DNA of 64,000 nt from Cherax quadricarinatus (Eukaryota; Arthropoda; Malacostraca; Decapoda; Parastacidae). This document shows, piece after piece, positions 1-10,699 of the stretch. The notes beneath the pieces were generated by a model, which made no database searches, was not told the origin of the DNA, and saw nothing but the letters and a program-made list of their open reading frames with translations. The DNA is taken from contig NC_091372.1 in the NCBI RefSeq assembly GCF_038502225.1, positions 5,544,200 through 5,608,199 of the forward strand, written 5' to 3'. The position numbers were made by a program, and so were the translations under genes. The number at the start of each line of letters is the position of its first letter. Positions within the stretch are counted from its first letter, which is position 1.

Positions 1-217
1 AAGACTTGCTGTGTCTTCAATAGAAGACACTGTCATGCAAATTCGGGTGTCATCCGCAAAGGAAGACAAGGCCCTGTGGCTGACATCCTTGTCTATGTCA
101 GATATGAGGAACAAGATGGGAGCGAGTACTGTGCCTTGTGGAACAGAGCTTTTCACCGTAGCTGCCTCAGACTTTACTCTGTTGACTACTACTCTTTGTG
201 TTCTGTTTGTGAGGTAA
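1..217 (-). pseudogene. non-LTR retrotransposon RT fragment (family L-A)
   Basis: Read on the minus strand, this stretch encodes the central palm of a non-LTR reverse transcriptase without a stop. The visible landmarks are NRTQRVVVNRV, then SSVPQGTVLAPILFL, then ISDID, then SSFADDTRI. VPQG and FADD are the RT motifs around the catalytic aspartates. The fragment is cut by the window start and ends near 217, about 20 bases before a satellite begins, so it cannot encode a whole protein. The style resembles Jockey-like elements, but the clade is not certain. A more decayed relative lies at 38240-38440. Confidence 0.8.
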
Positions 218-237
218 TTATAGATCCATTTAACAAT

Positions 238-2137
238 TAGTAACATCTATATAAATTACTAAATACCGGAAGCAAGGTGCTAGTAACACCTGTATAAATT
301 ACTAAATACCGGAAGCAAGGTGCAAGTAACACCTTTATAAACTACTAAATACCGGAAGCAAGGTGCTAGTAACACCTTTATAAACTACTAAATACCGGAA
401 GCAAGGTGCTAGTAACACCTGTATAAATTACTAAATACCGGAAGCAAGGTGCTAGTAACACCTTTATAAACTACTAAATACCGGAAGCAAGGTGCTAGTA
501 ACACCTGTATAAATTACTAAATACCGGAAGCAAGGTGCAAGTAACACCTTTATAAACTACTAAATACCGGAAGCAAGGTGCTAGTAACACCTTTATAAAC
601 TACTAAATACCGGAAGCAAGGTGCTAGTAACACCTGTATAAACTACTAAATACCGGAAGCAAGGTGCTAGTAACACCTGTATAAACTACTAAATACCGGA
701 AGCAAGGTGCTAGTAACACCTTTATAAACTACTAAATACCGGAAGCAAGGTGCTAGTAACACCTGTATAAATTACTAAATACCGGAAGCAAGGTGCTAGT
801 AACACCTTTATAAACTACTAAATACCGGAAGCAAGGTGCTAGTAACACCTGTATAAATTACTAAATACCGGAAGCAAGGTGCTAGTAACACCTTTATAAA
901 CTACTAAATACCGGAAGCAAGGTGCTAGTAACACCTTTATAAACTACTAAATACCGGAAGCAAGGTGCTAGTAACACCTGTATAAACTACTAAATACCGG
1001 AAGCAAGGTGCTAGTAACACCTGTATAAACTACTAAATACCGGAAGCAAGGTGCTAGTAACACCTGTATAAATTACTAAATACCGGAAGCAAGGTGCTAG
1101 TAACACCTTTATAAACTACTAAATACCGGAAGCAAGGTGCTAGTAACACCTGTATAAACTACTAAATACAGGAAGCAAGGTGCTAGTAACACCTGTATAA
1201 ATTACTAAATACCGGAAGCAAGGTGCTAGTAACACCTGTATAAATTACTAAATACCGGAAGCAAGGTGCTAGTAACACCTTTATAAACTACTAAATACCG
1301 GAAGCAAGGTGCTAGTAACACCTGTATAAATTACTAAATACCGGAAGCAAGGTGCTAGTAACACCTTTATAAACTACTAAATACCGGAAGCAAGGTGCTA
1401 GTAACACCTTTATAAACTACTAAATACCGGAAGCAAGGTGCTAGTAACACCTGTATAAATTACTAAATACCGGAAGCAAGGTGCAAGTAACACCTTTATA
1501 AACTACTAAATACCGGAAGCAAGGTGCTAGTAACACCTGTATAAACTACTAAATACAGGAAGCAAGGTGCTAGTAACACCTGTATAAATTACTAAATACC
1601 GGAAGCAAGGTGCTAGTAACACCTGTATAAATTACTAAATACCGGAAGCAAGGTGCTAGTAACACCTGTATAAATTACTAAATACCGGAAGCAAGGTGCT
1701 AGTAACACCTGTATAAATTACTAAATACCGGAAGCAAGGTGCTAGTAACACCTGTATAAATTACTAAATACCGGAAGCAAGGTGCTAGTAACACCTGTAT
1801 AAATTACTAAATACCGGAAGCAAGGTGCTAGTAACACCTGTATAAATTACTAAATACCGGAAGCAAGGTGCTAGTAACACCTGTATAAATTACTAAATAC
1901 CGGAAGCAAGGTGCTAGTAACACCTGTATGAACTACTAAATACCGGAAGCAAGGTGCTAGTAACACCTGTATAAATTACTAAATACCGGAAGCAAGGTGC
2001 TAGTAACACCTGTATAAATTACTAAATACCGGAAGCAAGGTGCTAGTAACACCTGTATAAACTACTAAATACAGGAAGCAAGGTGCTAGTAACACCTGTA
2101 TAAATTACTAAATATCGGAAGCAAGGTGCTAGTAACA
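238..2137. repeat. 43-bp satellite, 44 copies
   Basis: The period is exactly 43 bp: the first TAGTAACA is at 238 and the last at 2130, which gives 44.0 units. Each unit contains ACTAAATACCGGAAGCAAGG. Units differ mainly at CTGTATAAATT versus CTTTATAAACT, and these types alternate in places, which suggests amplification of multi-unit blocks. GGTGC and ACACC flank the unit junction as a weak inverted repeat. No coding potential was seen. Confidence 0.97.
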
Positions 2138-2276
2138 TTTTTAATGAAACACAAAACATTATAAGCACGCTGTATTACATATTAACGAAAACAAAATGGT
2201 AAACTGTCTTGACAATGTTGTTGTAGGTACGAGGAAGCAACTTTGTCATAGGCGAGTGTCACTGATGTTGACACTA

Positions 2277-3706
2277 ATAAACCATGACACTACATAAACC
2301 ATGACACAACATAAACCATGACACTACATAAACCATGACACAACATAAACCATGACACTACATAAACCATGACACAACATAAACCATGACACTACATAAA
2401 CCATGAAACATAAACCATGACACTACATAAACCATGACACTACATAAACCATGACACTACATAAACCATGACACTACATAAACCATGACACTACATAAAC
2501 CATGACACTACATAAACCATGACACTACATAAACCATGACACTACATAAACCATGACACTACATGACACTACATAAACCATGACACTACATAAACCATGA
2601 CACTACATAAACCATGACACTACATAAACCATGACACTACATAAACCATGACACTACATAAACCATGACACTACATAAACCATGACACTACATAAACCAT
2701 GACACTACATAAACCATAACACTACATACACCATGACACTACATAAACCATGACACTACATAAACCATGACACTACATAAACCATAACACTACATAAACC
2801 ATGACACTACATAAACCATGACACTACATAAACCATGACACTACATAAACCATGACACTACATAAACCATGACACTACATAAACCATGACACTACATAAA
2901 CACTACATAAACCATGACACTACATAAACCATGACACTACATAAACCATGACACTACATAAACCATGACACTACATAAACCATGACACTACATAAACCAT
3001 AACACTACATAAACCATGACACTACATAAACCATGACACTACATAAACCATGACACTACATAAACCATAACACTACATAAACTATATCGCTACATAAACC
3101 ATGACACTACATAAACCATGACACTACATAAACCATGACACTACATAAACCATGACACTACATAAACCATAACACTACATAAACCATGACACTACATAAA
3201 CCATGACACTACATACACCATGACACTACATACACCATGACACTACATAAACCATAACACTACATAAACCATAACACTACATACACCATGACACTACATA
3301 CACCATGACACTACATAAACCATGACACTACATAAACCATAACACTACATAAACCATAACACTACATAAACCATGACACTACATAAACCATGACACTACA
3401 TAAACCATAACACTACATAAACCATAACACTACATACACCATGACACTACATACACCATGACACTACATAAACCATGACACTACATAAACCATAACACTA
3501 CATACACCATGACACTACATACACCATGACACTACATAAACCATAACACTACATACACCATGACACTACATACACCATCACACTACATAAACCATGACAC
3601 TACATAAACCATGACACTACATACACCATGACACTACATAAACCATAACACTACATACACCATGACACTACATACACCATCACACTACATAAACCATGAC
3701 ACTACA
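2277..3706. repeat. 17-bp satellite, about 84 copies
   Basis: The unit is CATAAACCATGACACTA. The array opens with alternating CACTACA and CACAACA units. Towards the 3' side it gains ATAACAC and ATACACC variants. Occasional units are shortened, for example near 2407, 2562 and 2900. The 139 bases between this array and the previous one are single-copy in the window. Confidence 0.96.
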
Positions 3707-3803
3707 TGCTACACCTCATCACTGCTCTTGCACTACACGCTGTTTCAACACGCTTAATAAAATACGGTGTTCGTGAACATAATTCCGCATGTCCATGTGT
3801 CAG

Positions 3804-4464
3804 CAACATAATGGTCGTGTACACTTGTGTCAACATAATGGTCGTGTACACTTGTGTCAACATAATGGTCGTGTACACTTGTGTCAACATAATGGTCGTG
3901 TACACTTGTGTCAACATAATGGTCGTGTACACGTGTGTCAACATAATGGTCGTGTACACTTGTGTCAACATAATGGTCGTGTACACTTGTGTCAACATAA
4001 TGGTCGTGTACACTTGTGTCAACATAATGGTCGTGTACACTTGTGTCAACATAATGGTCGTGTACACTTGTGTCAACATAATGGTCGTGTACACTTGTGT
4101 CAACATAATGGTCGTGTACACGTGTGTCAACATAATGGTCGTGTACACTTGTGTCAACATAATGGTCGTGTACACTTGTGTCAACATAATGGTCGTGTAC
4201 ACTTGTGTCAACATAATGGTCGTGTACACTTGTGTCAACATAATGGTCGTGTACACTTGTGTCAACATAATGGTCGTGTACACGTGTGTCAACATAATGG
4301 TCGTGTACACTTGTGTCAACATAATGGTCGTGTACACTTGTGTCAACATAATGGTCGTGTACACTTGTGTCAACATAATGGTCGTGTACACTTGTGTCAA
4401 CATAATGGTCGTGTACACTTGTGTCAACATAATGGTCGTGTACACTTGTGTCAACATAATGGTC
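3804..4464. repeat. 27-bp satellite, 24.5 copies
   Basis: The unit starts CAACATAATGG and contains the self-complementary octamer GTGTACAC. Because 27 is divisible by 3 and the unit lacks stops, several frames stay open on both strands across the array. One minus-strand frame gives a 9-residue repeat MLTQVYTTI. I treat these as by-products, not genes. The only substitution that recurs is ACTTG to ACGTG in 3 units, which hints at block duplication of 6 to 8 units. Confidence 0.96.
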
Positions 4465-4894
4465 CTATGTCAATATTGTCATGTACATATTTATGAAGGT
4501 GACAATTGATATATCAACTAGGTATGTAATTATCTGCATGTTATATGGGAATATATATGGCTGGTAAATATGTGCAAACAAGTGTTGAGTAGGCTCTTAT
4601 TTTGAAAAAAAAACCACCTTGGTGTGGTTAATGTGTCAATTTATCTTGTATAGTATTAAGTTTGTAAGGTAATGAAGTGTGTGCTCCAGTGTACTAACTA
4701 AACACCTTGTACACCTTATAATAAGCACAGTACAATAGCATGAGGATTTTACACGACACGAGTTGGACTACCAGAATAGTTCGGTGATTTACACTATAAT
4801 GTGTCATATTAGGGAGTAATAGATCTACTAACAGTACTAACAGTACTAACAGGCATCTTGGGTAATTAAGGTTAACTGCATAATACTGAAACTT

Positions 4895-4897
<3 letters not shown>
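4465..4897. other. AT-rich single-copy DNA, no gene seen
   Basis: No coding exon, RNA gene or recognised mobile element was found in this interval between the 27-bp satellite and the TA microsatellite. A short triplication of AGTACTAAC occurs near 4830. Confidence 0.5.

Positions 4898-4984
<87 letters not shown>
4898..4984. repeat. (TA)n microsatellite
   Basis: Uninterrupted TA dinucleotide run of about 87 bases, lying 31 bases left of a hairpin element. Confidence 0.97.
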
Positions 4985-4987
<3 letters not shown>

Positions 4988-5015
4988 AGTAAACAGGTGA
5001 CACCACAACATGCAG

Positions 5016-5134
5016 AATAACCACTGTAAAAAAGCAGTGAAATTCCAAGAGCTTTCGTGATTTCTCACATTATCAAGGAACTAATGTGAGAAATCACGAA
5101 AGCGCTTGGAATTGCACTATTTCTCACAGTGGTT

Positions 5135-5136
<2 letters not shown>
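5016..5136. mobile_element. short foldback (hairpin) element
   Basis: The left arm (5016-5072) and right arm (5082-5136) are imperfect reverse complements around a 9-base loop. The innermost pairing is CTCACATTA with TAATGTGAG, and the outermost is ATAACCACTGT with ACAGTGGTTAT. The left arm carries a small insertion of A residues near 5030. There is no coding capacity. The element sits between a TA run on the left and a GT run that starts directly at its right end, as expected for a MITE-like or foldback repeat. Confidence 0.8.
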
Positions 5137-5214
<78 letters not shown>

Positions 5215-5224
5215 GTGTGTGTGT
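5137..5224. repeat. (GT)n microsatellite
   Basis: TG dinucleotide run directly abutting the hairpin element, with one TTG interruption near 5212. Confidence 0.96.
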
Positions 5225-5536
5225 TATACAATATCAAACACTATGCTGATATATATTACACTGAGAGGTGTATTTCTCTCAGTGTATACACAAGACACTT
5301 TAGCTTAGTCCTTATATTAGGTATTAAAACATTCTTGACTGGTGATGTACAGGTAACATGTAGCATCAATGACCCGTGTAGTTGAACGACTTCAAAGTCC
5401 ATTAACCAACCAAAACCACTACAATTTCCTCCCAGGACTTGTCATCATAAATCAACAACTACCACCAGACTACCCCTAGATGATAATACTACCACTAACT
5501 ACTAAACTAAGAACCGGAAAGAGCCACATGATAACA

Positions 5537-5800
5537 AGAACATAAGAATGAGGGAATACTGAAGAAGACCTATGCTAGGCTAGTATAACTCACACCAACT
5601 CGTGTGTCTATCCAACCTATATTTAAAAACATCCAAAATTCTCGCCTTAATAACTCTACCTGTGAGCTTATTCCAATTATCTACAACTCTACTGCCAAAT
5701 CAATACTTCCCTATATCCTTTGTAAATCATAATTTGTCCAACTTAAAGTCATTGCTGCGAGATATGTCTTGGTTAGATATTACCAATAATACCTCAGTAA
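5537..5800 (-). pseudogene. LINE 3' fragment (family L-C)
   Basis: On the minus strand this matches the C-terminal coding part and tail of the LINE at 49589-50316. Shared landmarks are the antisense forms of the FKNRLDKY region, a Trp-containing stretch (NRVV..WN..P), and the terminal GAACATAAGAA. The copy is 5' truncated and has stops, so it is a dead insertion. Confidence 0.7.
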
Positions 5801-5849
5801 GAACTGCAAGTTATACAACGGATGTTATATAAGAAGCAGACACTGCGTG

Positions 5850-5945
5850 CTGCTAGAACCAAGAGTCTGGTTGATCAAGCCAGTAACCAGGAGGCTTGGT
5901 TCAAAACCTGGCGGTGGGTCGATGTCCTGGAACTATTAAATATGT
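5850..5945. repeat. dispersed repeat fragment (family DR)
   Basis: Contains CAAGAGTCTGGTTGATCAAG and a following AAAACCTGG. Both resemble the copy at 28345-28450 and, more distantly, those at 13925 and 59500. Function unknown. Confidence 0.5.
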
Positions 5946-6192
5946 AGATAATAGGTTGGCAGCGTTGAAATACACACTAGTTGATACAAGAAGACATAAG
6001 ATATACGCTATACTATACAAGGCACACAATACAACTTACACAAGATACAAAATACAAAGTACACGACACAAAATACACACACTACACGATACAAAAAGAG
6101 AAAATGTACCCAAGTTACATAATGCAACACAGGTTACAGAGTTTCGTACTCTAGAATGTAGACCACTAGTGGCCCTCAACACAAACCAACTA

Positions 6193-6447
6193 CTTTCCCT
6201 TCTACACACTACCACTGTGTGAGCTACACCGTCGTCCCTTCCACACATCACCACCACTGTGTGGGCTACACCGTCGTCCCTTCCACACACCACCACCACT
6301 GTGTGGGCTACCGTCGTCCCTTCCACACACCACCACCACTGTGTGGGCTACCGTCGTCCCTTCCACACACCACCACCACTGTGCGGGCTACACCGTCGTC
6401 CCTTCCACACACCACCACCACTGTGCGGGCTACACCGTCGTCAGACA
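6193..6447. repeat. 40/42-bp minisatellite, about 6 copies
   Basis: Units contain CGTCGTCCCTTCCACACA and a CACCACCACTGTG segment. They alternate between 42 bp and 40 bp through loss of one AC at the unit junction. Confidence 0.9.
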
Positions 6448-6586
6448 TGGTAACTCCCACGTAATAGTAACTCCAGTTCTGCCGGAAGTGAACATTTTAA
6501 GGTTACAGTAGGTACTTGACAATGTACCTTTACTGAGGTATCCTATCTCAGACGAAGAGATCTCACTGTCTTGTTTATGAAAACAA

Positions 6587-6987
6587 TGTGATGGATTATG
6601 ACAGGAAAACCATCCCGTGTGATGGATTATGACAGGAAAACCATCCCGTGTGATGGATTATGACAGGAAAACCATCCCGTGTGATGGATTATGACAGGAA
6701 AACCATCCCGTGTGATGGATTATGACAGGAAAACCATCCCGTGTGATGGATTATGACAGGAAAACCATCCCGTGTGATGGATTATGACAGGAAAACCATC
6801 CCGTGTGATGGATTATGACAGGAAAACCATCCCGTGTGATGGATTATGACAGGAAAACCATCCCGTGTGATGGATTATGACAGGAAAACCATCCCGTGTG
6901 ATGGATTATGACAGGAAAACCATCCCGTGTGATGGATTATGACAGGAAAACCATCCCGTGTGATGGATTATGACAGGAAAATCATCC
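6587..6987. repeat. 31-bp satellite, about 13 copies (family S31)
   Basis: Nearly identical units begin TGTGATGGATTATGACAGG and end AACCATCCCG. The unit is clearly the same family as the large array at 52316-56095 (TGTGATGGAATATGACAGG). Confidence 0.95.
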
Positions 6988-7467
6988 TGTATGATGCAGT
7001 ATGAAGGAAATTCATCCTGTATGAGGCAGTATGAAGGAAAATCATCCTCTATGATGCAGTATGAAGGAAAATCATCGTGTATGATGCAGTATGAAGGAAA
7101 ATCATCCTGTACGAGGCAGTATGAAGGAAAATCATCCTGTATGAGGCAGTATGAAGGAAAATCATCCTCTATGATGCAGTATGAAGGAAAATCATCCTCT
7201 ATGATGCAGTATGAAGGAAAATCATCCTGTGTGACGCAGTATGAAGGAAAATCATCCTGTATGACGCAGTATGAAGGAAAATCATCCTGTATGACGCAGT
7301 ATGAAGGAAAATCATCCTGTATGACGCAGTATGAAGGAAAATCATCCTGTATGATGCAGTATGAAGGAAAATCATCCTGTATGATGCAGTATGAAGGAAA
7401 ATCATCCTGTATGATGCAGTATGAAGGAAAATCATCCTGTATGATGCAGTATGAAGGAAAATCACCC
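6988..7467. repeat. 30-bp satellite, 16 copies (derived from S31)
   Basis: The period is exactly 30 bp. Units contain ATGCAGTATGAAGGAAAATC. Aligned to the preceding 31-bp units they share the framework but have lost one base (GACAGG to GAAGG) and changed several others. The switch is sharp, at about 6988. The in-frame 10-residue translation is a by-product of the period. Confidence 0.95.
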
Positions 7468-7790
7468 TGTGTGAAGAATAAAGACCTAGTAATAATCCCA
7501 CTAATCTAACCATCAACAACGGCACAATTCACTCAACAAAACAGGTGAAGAACTGCCTGGAAAATCTGGAGAGTTCTGCACCAAATATTGTTCTCTCTGA
7601 GATTTCAACCTCTGGAATGTAAAACGAAGTTGATAAACAACATCACTGTATCAGAAATATTACCGGGAAATATCTTAGTCCAAGCCTCACTAATCAACAT
7701 ACCTGTTACCCGATTTTCAGAGGCCTACCGTTGCGGCCCATCTTTAGGCAGACGTCACTGTAGACTGCTTGGACAATCAGGCTTTTGCTG
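7468..7790. other. single-copy interval, no gene seen
   Basis: An open frame at 7588-7791 has no recognisable domain. The right end near 7760 contains a short stretch like the AATCAGGCTTTTGCTG part of the DR repeats. Nothing else could be supported. Confidence 0.4.
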
Positions 7791-7794
7791 AGAG

Positions 7795-8470
7795 CGACCA
7801 GCAGGCTCCTAGCTCGATAATTAGCGTGCGGGGGTCGATCTCCGGTACGGGTGGAAATAGCCATTAGGATGTGTTTCCTTAAGACTATTCCTGTTCACCT
7901 ATCAGTAAAATAGGTACCTGGGTAAACCATACCCCGGCTGGGATTGAACCCGCGGTCAGAGAGTCTCAAAACTCCAGCCCGTCGCGTTAGCCACTAGACC
8001 AGCTAGCCACAATAAGATTCATCCAACTAGGTATATTTCTACACCATAGGAAGGTTAGCATAGGCACCACTGTGACCACAAATGCAAGTTTTTACAGACG
8101 AATCTCCAGCTAGCGTGGCCGTGACGAACTCTAGCTCAAGTCCCTTCACTGCCGTCAACATGACTCACAAAATCGTAATGACACGATTGCAAACAAACCA
8201 TACAGGCTGGAGTTTTGAGACTCTCTGACCGCGGGTTCAATCCCGGCTGGGGTATGGTTTGTTTGCAATCGTGTCATTACGATTTCGTGAGTCAGGTACC
8301 TGGGTGTTAGTGGACTGGTGTGGGTCGCATCCTGGGACAAAACTGACCTAATTTTCCAGAAATGCTCAGCATAACAAGGGGCTTTCTATATAGTAGTATG
8401 TCATTAATGTCAGCTATGGTCTGTATACCTTGTACATGTACTGGTAGAAATAAAGATTATTATTGTAATT
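7795..8470 (+). mobile_element. tRNA-derived SINE (SINE-2), split by a nested SINE
   Basis: The left part (7795-7923) and right part (8294-8470) join into one element that matches the uninterrupted copy at 38480-38775. Visible landmarks are a B-box-like GGGTCGATCTCC, GGTACGGGTGGAAA, GTGTTTCCTTAAGAC, AGGTACCTGGGTGTTAG, GTGTGGGTCGCATCCTGG, and a 3' end at GTAGAAATAAAGATTATT. The middle is interrupted by another SINE-related element flanked by a duplicated AGGTACCTGGGT. Non-autonomous and non-coding; mobilised by a LINE partner by inference. Confidence 0.8.
7924..8293 (-). mobile_element. tRNA-derived SINE (SINE-1) with an inverted end
   Basis: On the minus strand, about 7930-8010 reads as a tRNA-like head: an A-box-like TAGCTGGTCTAGTGG, and a B-box-like GGGTTCAATCC in the context GACCGCGGGTTCAATCC. 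The 3' tail contains AATCGTGTCATTACGATT, which can form a small hairpin. The right part (about 8160-8293) carries tail sequence in both orientations around a half tRNA-like segment, so the element folds back. It is bounded by the 12-bp duplication AGGTACCTGGGT (7912-7923 and 8294-8305), which marks it as a younger insertion into SINE-2. Confidence 0.8.
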
Positions 8471-8694
8471 ACTAGAGAGTCATTACAGCCTGATCTCTGC
8501 AATATTATCGTGCAAATCAGTTCAAAGTTGCTTTTAGATTCACGACAGATAATTCCGAGTACATAGTGAGGCGGCGGCCCTGACCTGCTTATTACCAAGT
8601 ACCTAAAATGACTACCAACACAATACTCTGAACAATTTTGAGTAAACGGTAAAAGTGTTGAGATTTTTGACAGGAATGGTGCCAGCCACAACGA

Positions 8695-8880
8695 ATTCCA
8701 ACTACACTAATACCCACTACAGTAATTCCAACCACACTAATACTCACTACAGTAATTCCAACTACACTAATACCCACTACAGTAATTCCAACCACACTAA
8801 TACTCACTACAGTAATTCCAACTACACTAATACCCACTACAGTAATTCCAACCACACTAATACTCACTACAGTAATTCTA
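8695..8880. repeat. 30-bp satellite with a 60-bp dimer unit
   Basis: Units of CACTACAGTAATTCCAAC plus ACACTAATAC alternate strictly between two variants (CAACTACAC..ACCC and CAACCACAC..ACTC), giving a 60-bp higher-order period. Confidence 0.93.
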
Positions 8881-9232
8881 CCCACACCACTACAATAATT
8901 CCACCCACATCAACACCACTACAATAATTCCACCCACATCAACACCACTACAATAATTCCACCCACATCAACACCACTACAATAATTCCACCCACATCAA
9001 CACCACTACAATAATTCCACCCACATCAACACCACTACAATAATTCCACCCACATCAACACCACTACAATAATTCCACCCACATCAACACCACTACAATA
9101 ATTCCACCCACATCAACACCACTACAATAATTCCACCCACATCAACACCACTACAATAATTCCACCCACATCAACACCACTACAATAATTCCACCCACAT
9201 CAACACCACTACAATAATTCCACCCACACAAT
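8881..9232. repeat. 29-bp satellite, about 12 copies
   Basis: Units contain CCACCCACATCAACACCAC and TACAATAATT. They are nearly invariant and related in style to the preceding 30-bp block, with a sharp switch near 8881. Confidence 0.94.
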
Positions 9233-9245
9233 AACACCAGTACAA

Positions 9246-9740
9246 GTAGATATATGTAGATACATTATGTAGATATATGTAGATACATTATGTAGATATA
9301 TGTAGATACATTATGTAGATATATGTAGATACATTATGTAGATATATGTAGATACATTATGTAGATATATGTAGATACATTATGTAGATATATGTAGATA
9401 CATTATGTAGATATATGTAGATACATTATGTAGATATATGTAGATACATTATGTAGATATATGTAGATACATTATGTAGATATATGTAGATACATTATGT
9501 AGATATATGTAGATACATTATGTAGATATATGTAGATACATTATGTAGATATATGTAGATACATTATGTAGATATATGTAGATACATTATGTAGATATAT
9601 GTAGATACATTATGTAGATATATGTAGATACATTATGTAGATATATGTAGATACATTATGTAGATATATGTAGATACATTATGTAGATATATGTAGATAC
9701 ATTATGTAGATATATGTAGATACATTATGTAGATATATGT
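9246..9740. repeat. 23-bp satellite, about 21 copies
   Basis: The unit is GTAGATATATGTAGATACA plus TTAT, itself built from two GTAGATA-type half units. It is almost perfectly homogeneous. Confidence 0.95.
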
Positions 9741-10352
9741 AGAGGCATTATGTAGATAATGTAGAGGCATTATGTAGATAATGTAGAGGCATTATGTAGA
9801 TAATGTAGAGGCATTATGTAGATAATGTAGAGGCATTATGTAGATAATGTAGAGGCATTATGTAGATAATGTAGAGGCATTATGTAGATAATGTAGAGGC
9901 ATTATGTAGATAATGTAGAGGCATTATGTAGATAATGTAGAAGCATTATGTAGATAATGTAGAAGCATTATGTAGATAATGTAGAGGCATTATGTAGATA
10001 ATGTAGAGGCATTATGTAGATAATGTAGAGGCATTATGTAGATAATGTAGAGACATTATGTAGATAATGTAGAGGCATTATGTAGATAATGTAGAGACAT
10101 TATGTAGATAATGTAGAGGCATTATGTAGATAATGTAGAGGCATTATGTAGATAATGTAGAGGCATTATGTAGATAATGTAGAAGCATTATGTAGATAAT
10201 GTAGAAGCATTATGTAGATAATGTAGAGACATTATGTAGATAATGTAGAGGCATTATGTAGATAATGTAGAGGCATTATGTAGATAATGTAGAGGCATTA
10301 TGTAGATAATGTAGAGGCATTATGTAGATAATGTAGAAGCATTATGTAGATA
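9741..10352. repeat. 22-bp satellite, about 28 copies
   Basis: The unit is GTAGAGGCATTATGTAGATA plus AT, a derivative of the preceding 23-bp unit with scattered GAGGC, GAAGC and GAGAC variants. The junction with the 23-bp block is abrupt. Confidence 0.95.
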
Positions 10353-10418
10353 AATGGTTCAGAGAACCCACACGTTGGTAAATTAGACACATGTGTAACA
10401 TTTGGGTATCTTTCTTGA

Positions 10419-10454
10419 GGAAACGTTTCGCCACACAGTGGCTTCATCAGTCCA
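10419..10454 (-). ncRNA. hammerhead-like motif, antisense arm (F1)
   Basis: On the minus strand the order is GGA, CTGATGAA, GCCAC, TGT, GTGGC, GAAACGTT, TCC. GCCAC pairs with GTGGC (stem II) and GGA with TCC (stem I). The core resembles the hammerhead consensus CUGANGA / GAAA with one extra A before stem II. Cleavage activity is not shown. Confidence 0.4.
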
Positions 10455-10592
10455 TACAAAGAAAAATGGTGAAAATCAGAAGGAGTTTGAGGTAATCAGT
10501 CCCTCAGTCTGGAGTCGATGCAATCAGTCCATCAGTATTGATTGTTGGACTGATTACCTCAAACTTCTAATCTTCAACATTCTTCTTTGTAC

Positions 10593-10629
10593 TGGACTGA
10601 TGAAGTTACTGTGTGGCGAAACGTTTCCA
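10593..10629 (+). ncRNA. hammerhead-like motif, sense arm (F1)
   Basis: TGGA (10593-10596) can pair with TCCA (10626-10629). Between them lie CTGATGAA (10597-10604), a stem GTTAC/GTGGC with loop TGT (10605-10617), and GAAACGTT (10618-10625). Compared with the antisense arm, GCCAC has become GTTAC. It still pairs through G-U and A-U pairs, so the helix is retained. Confidence 0.42.
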
Positions 10630-10699
10630 TTAAAAAGATACCCCAAGTATTGTCTAATTTATCAACTCGTCGGTTCTGTGAAGTATTTATGTACACAGA

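Noticed and set aside
238..2137. CRISPR array
   Set aside because: The 43-bp units are contiguous with no unique spacers, and the sequence is eukaryotic.
7930..8010. Functional tRNA gene
   Set aside because: A- and B-box-like words are present, but the segment recurs as part of a SINE with a fixed tail and the anticodon arm is irregular.
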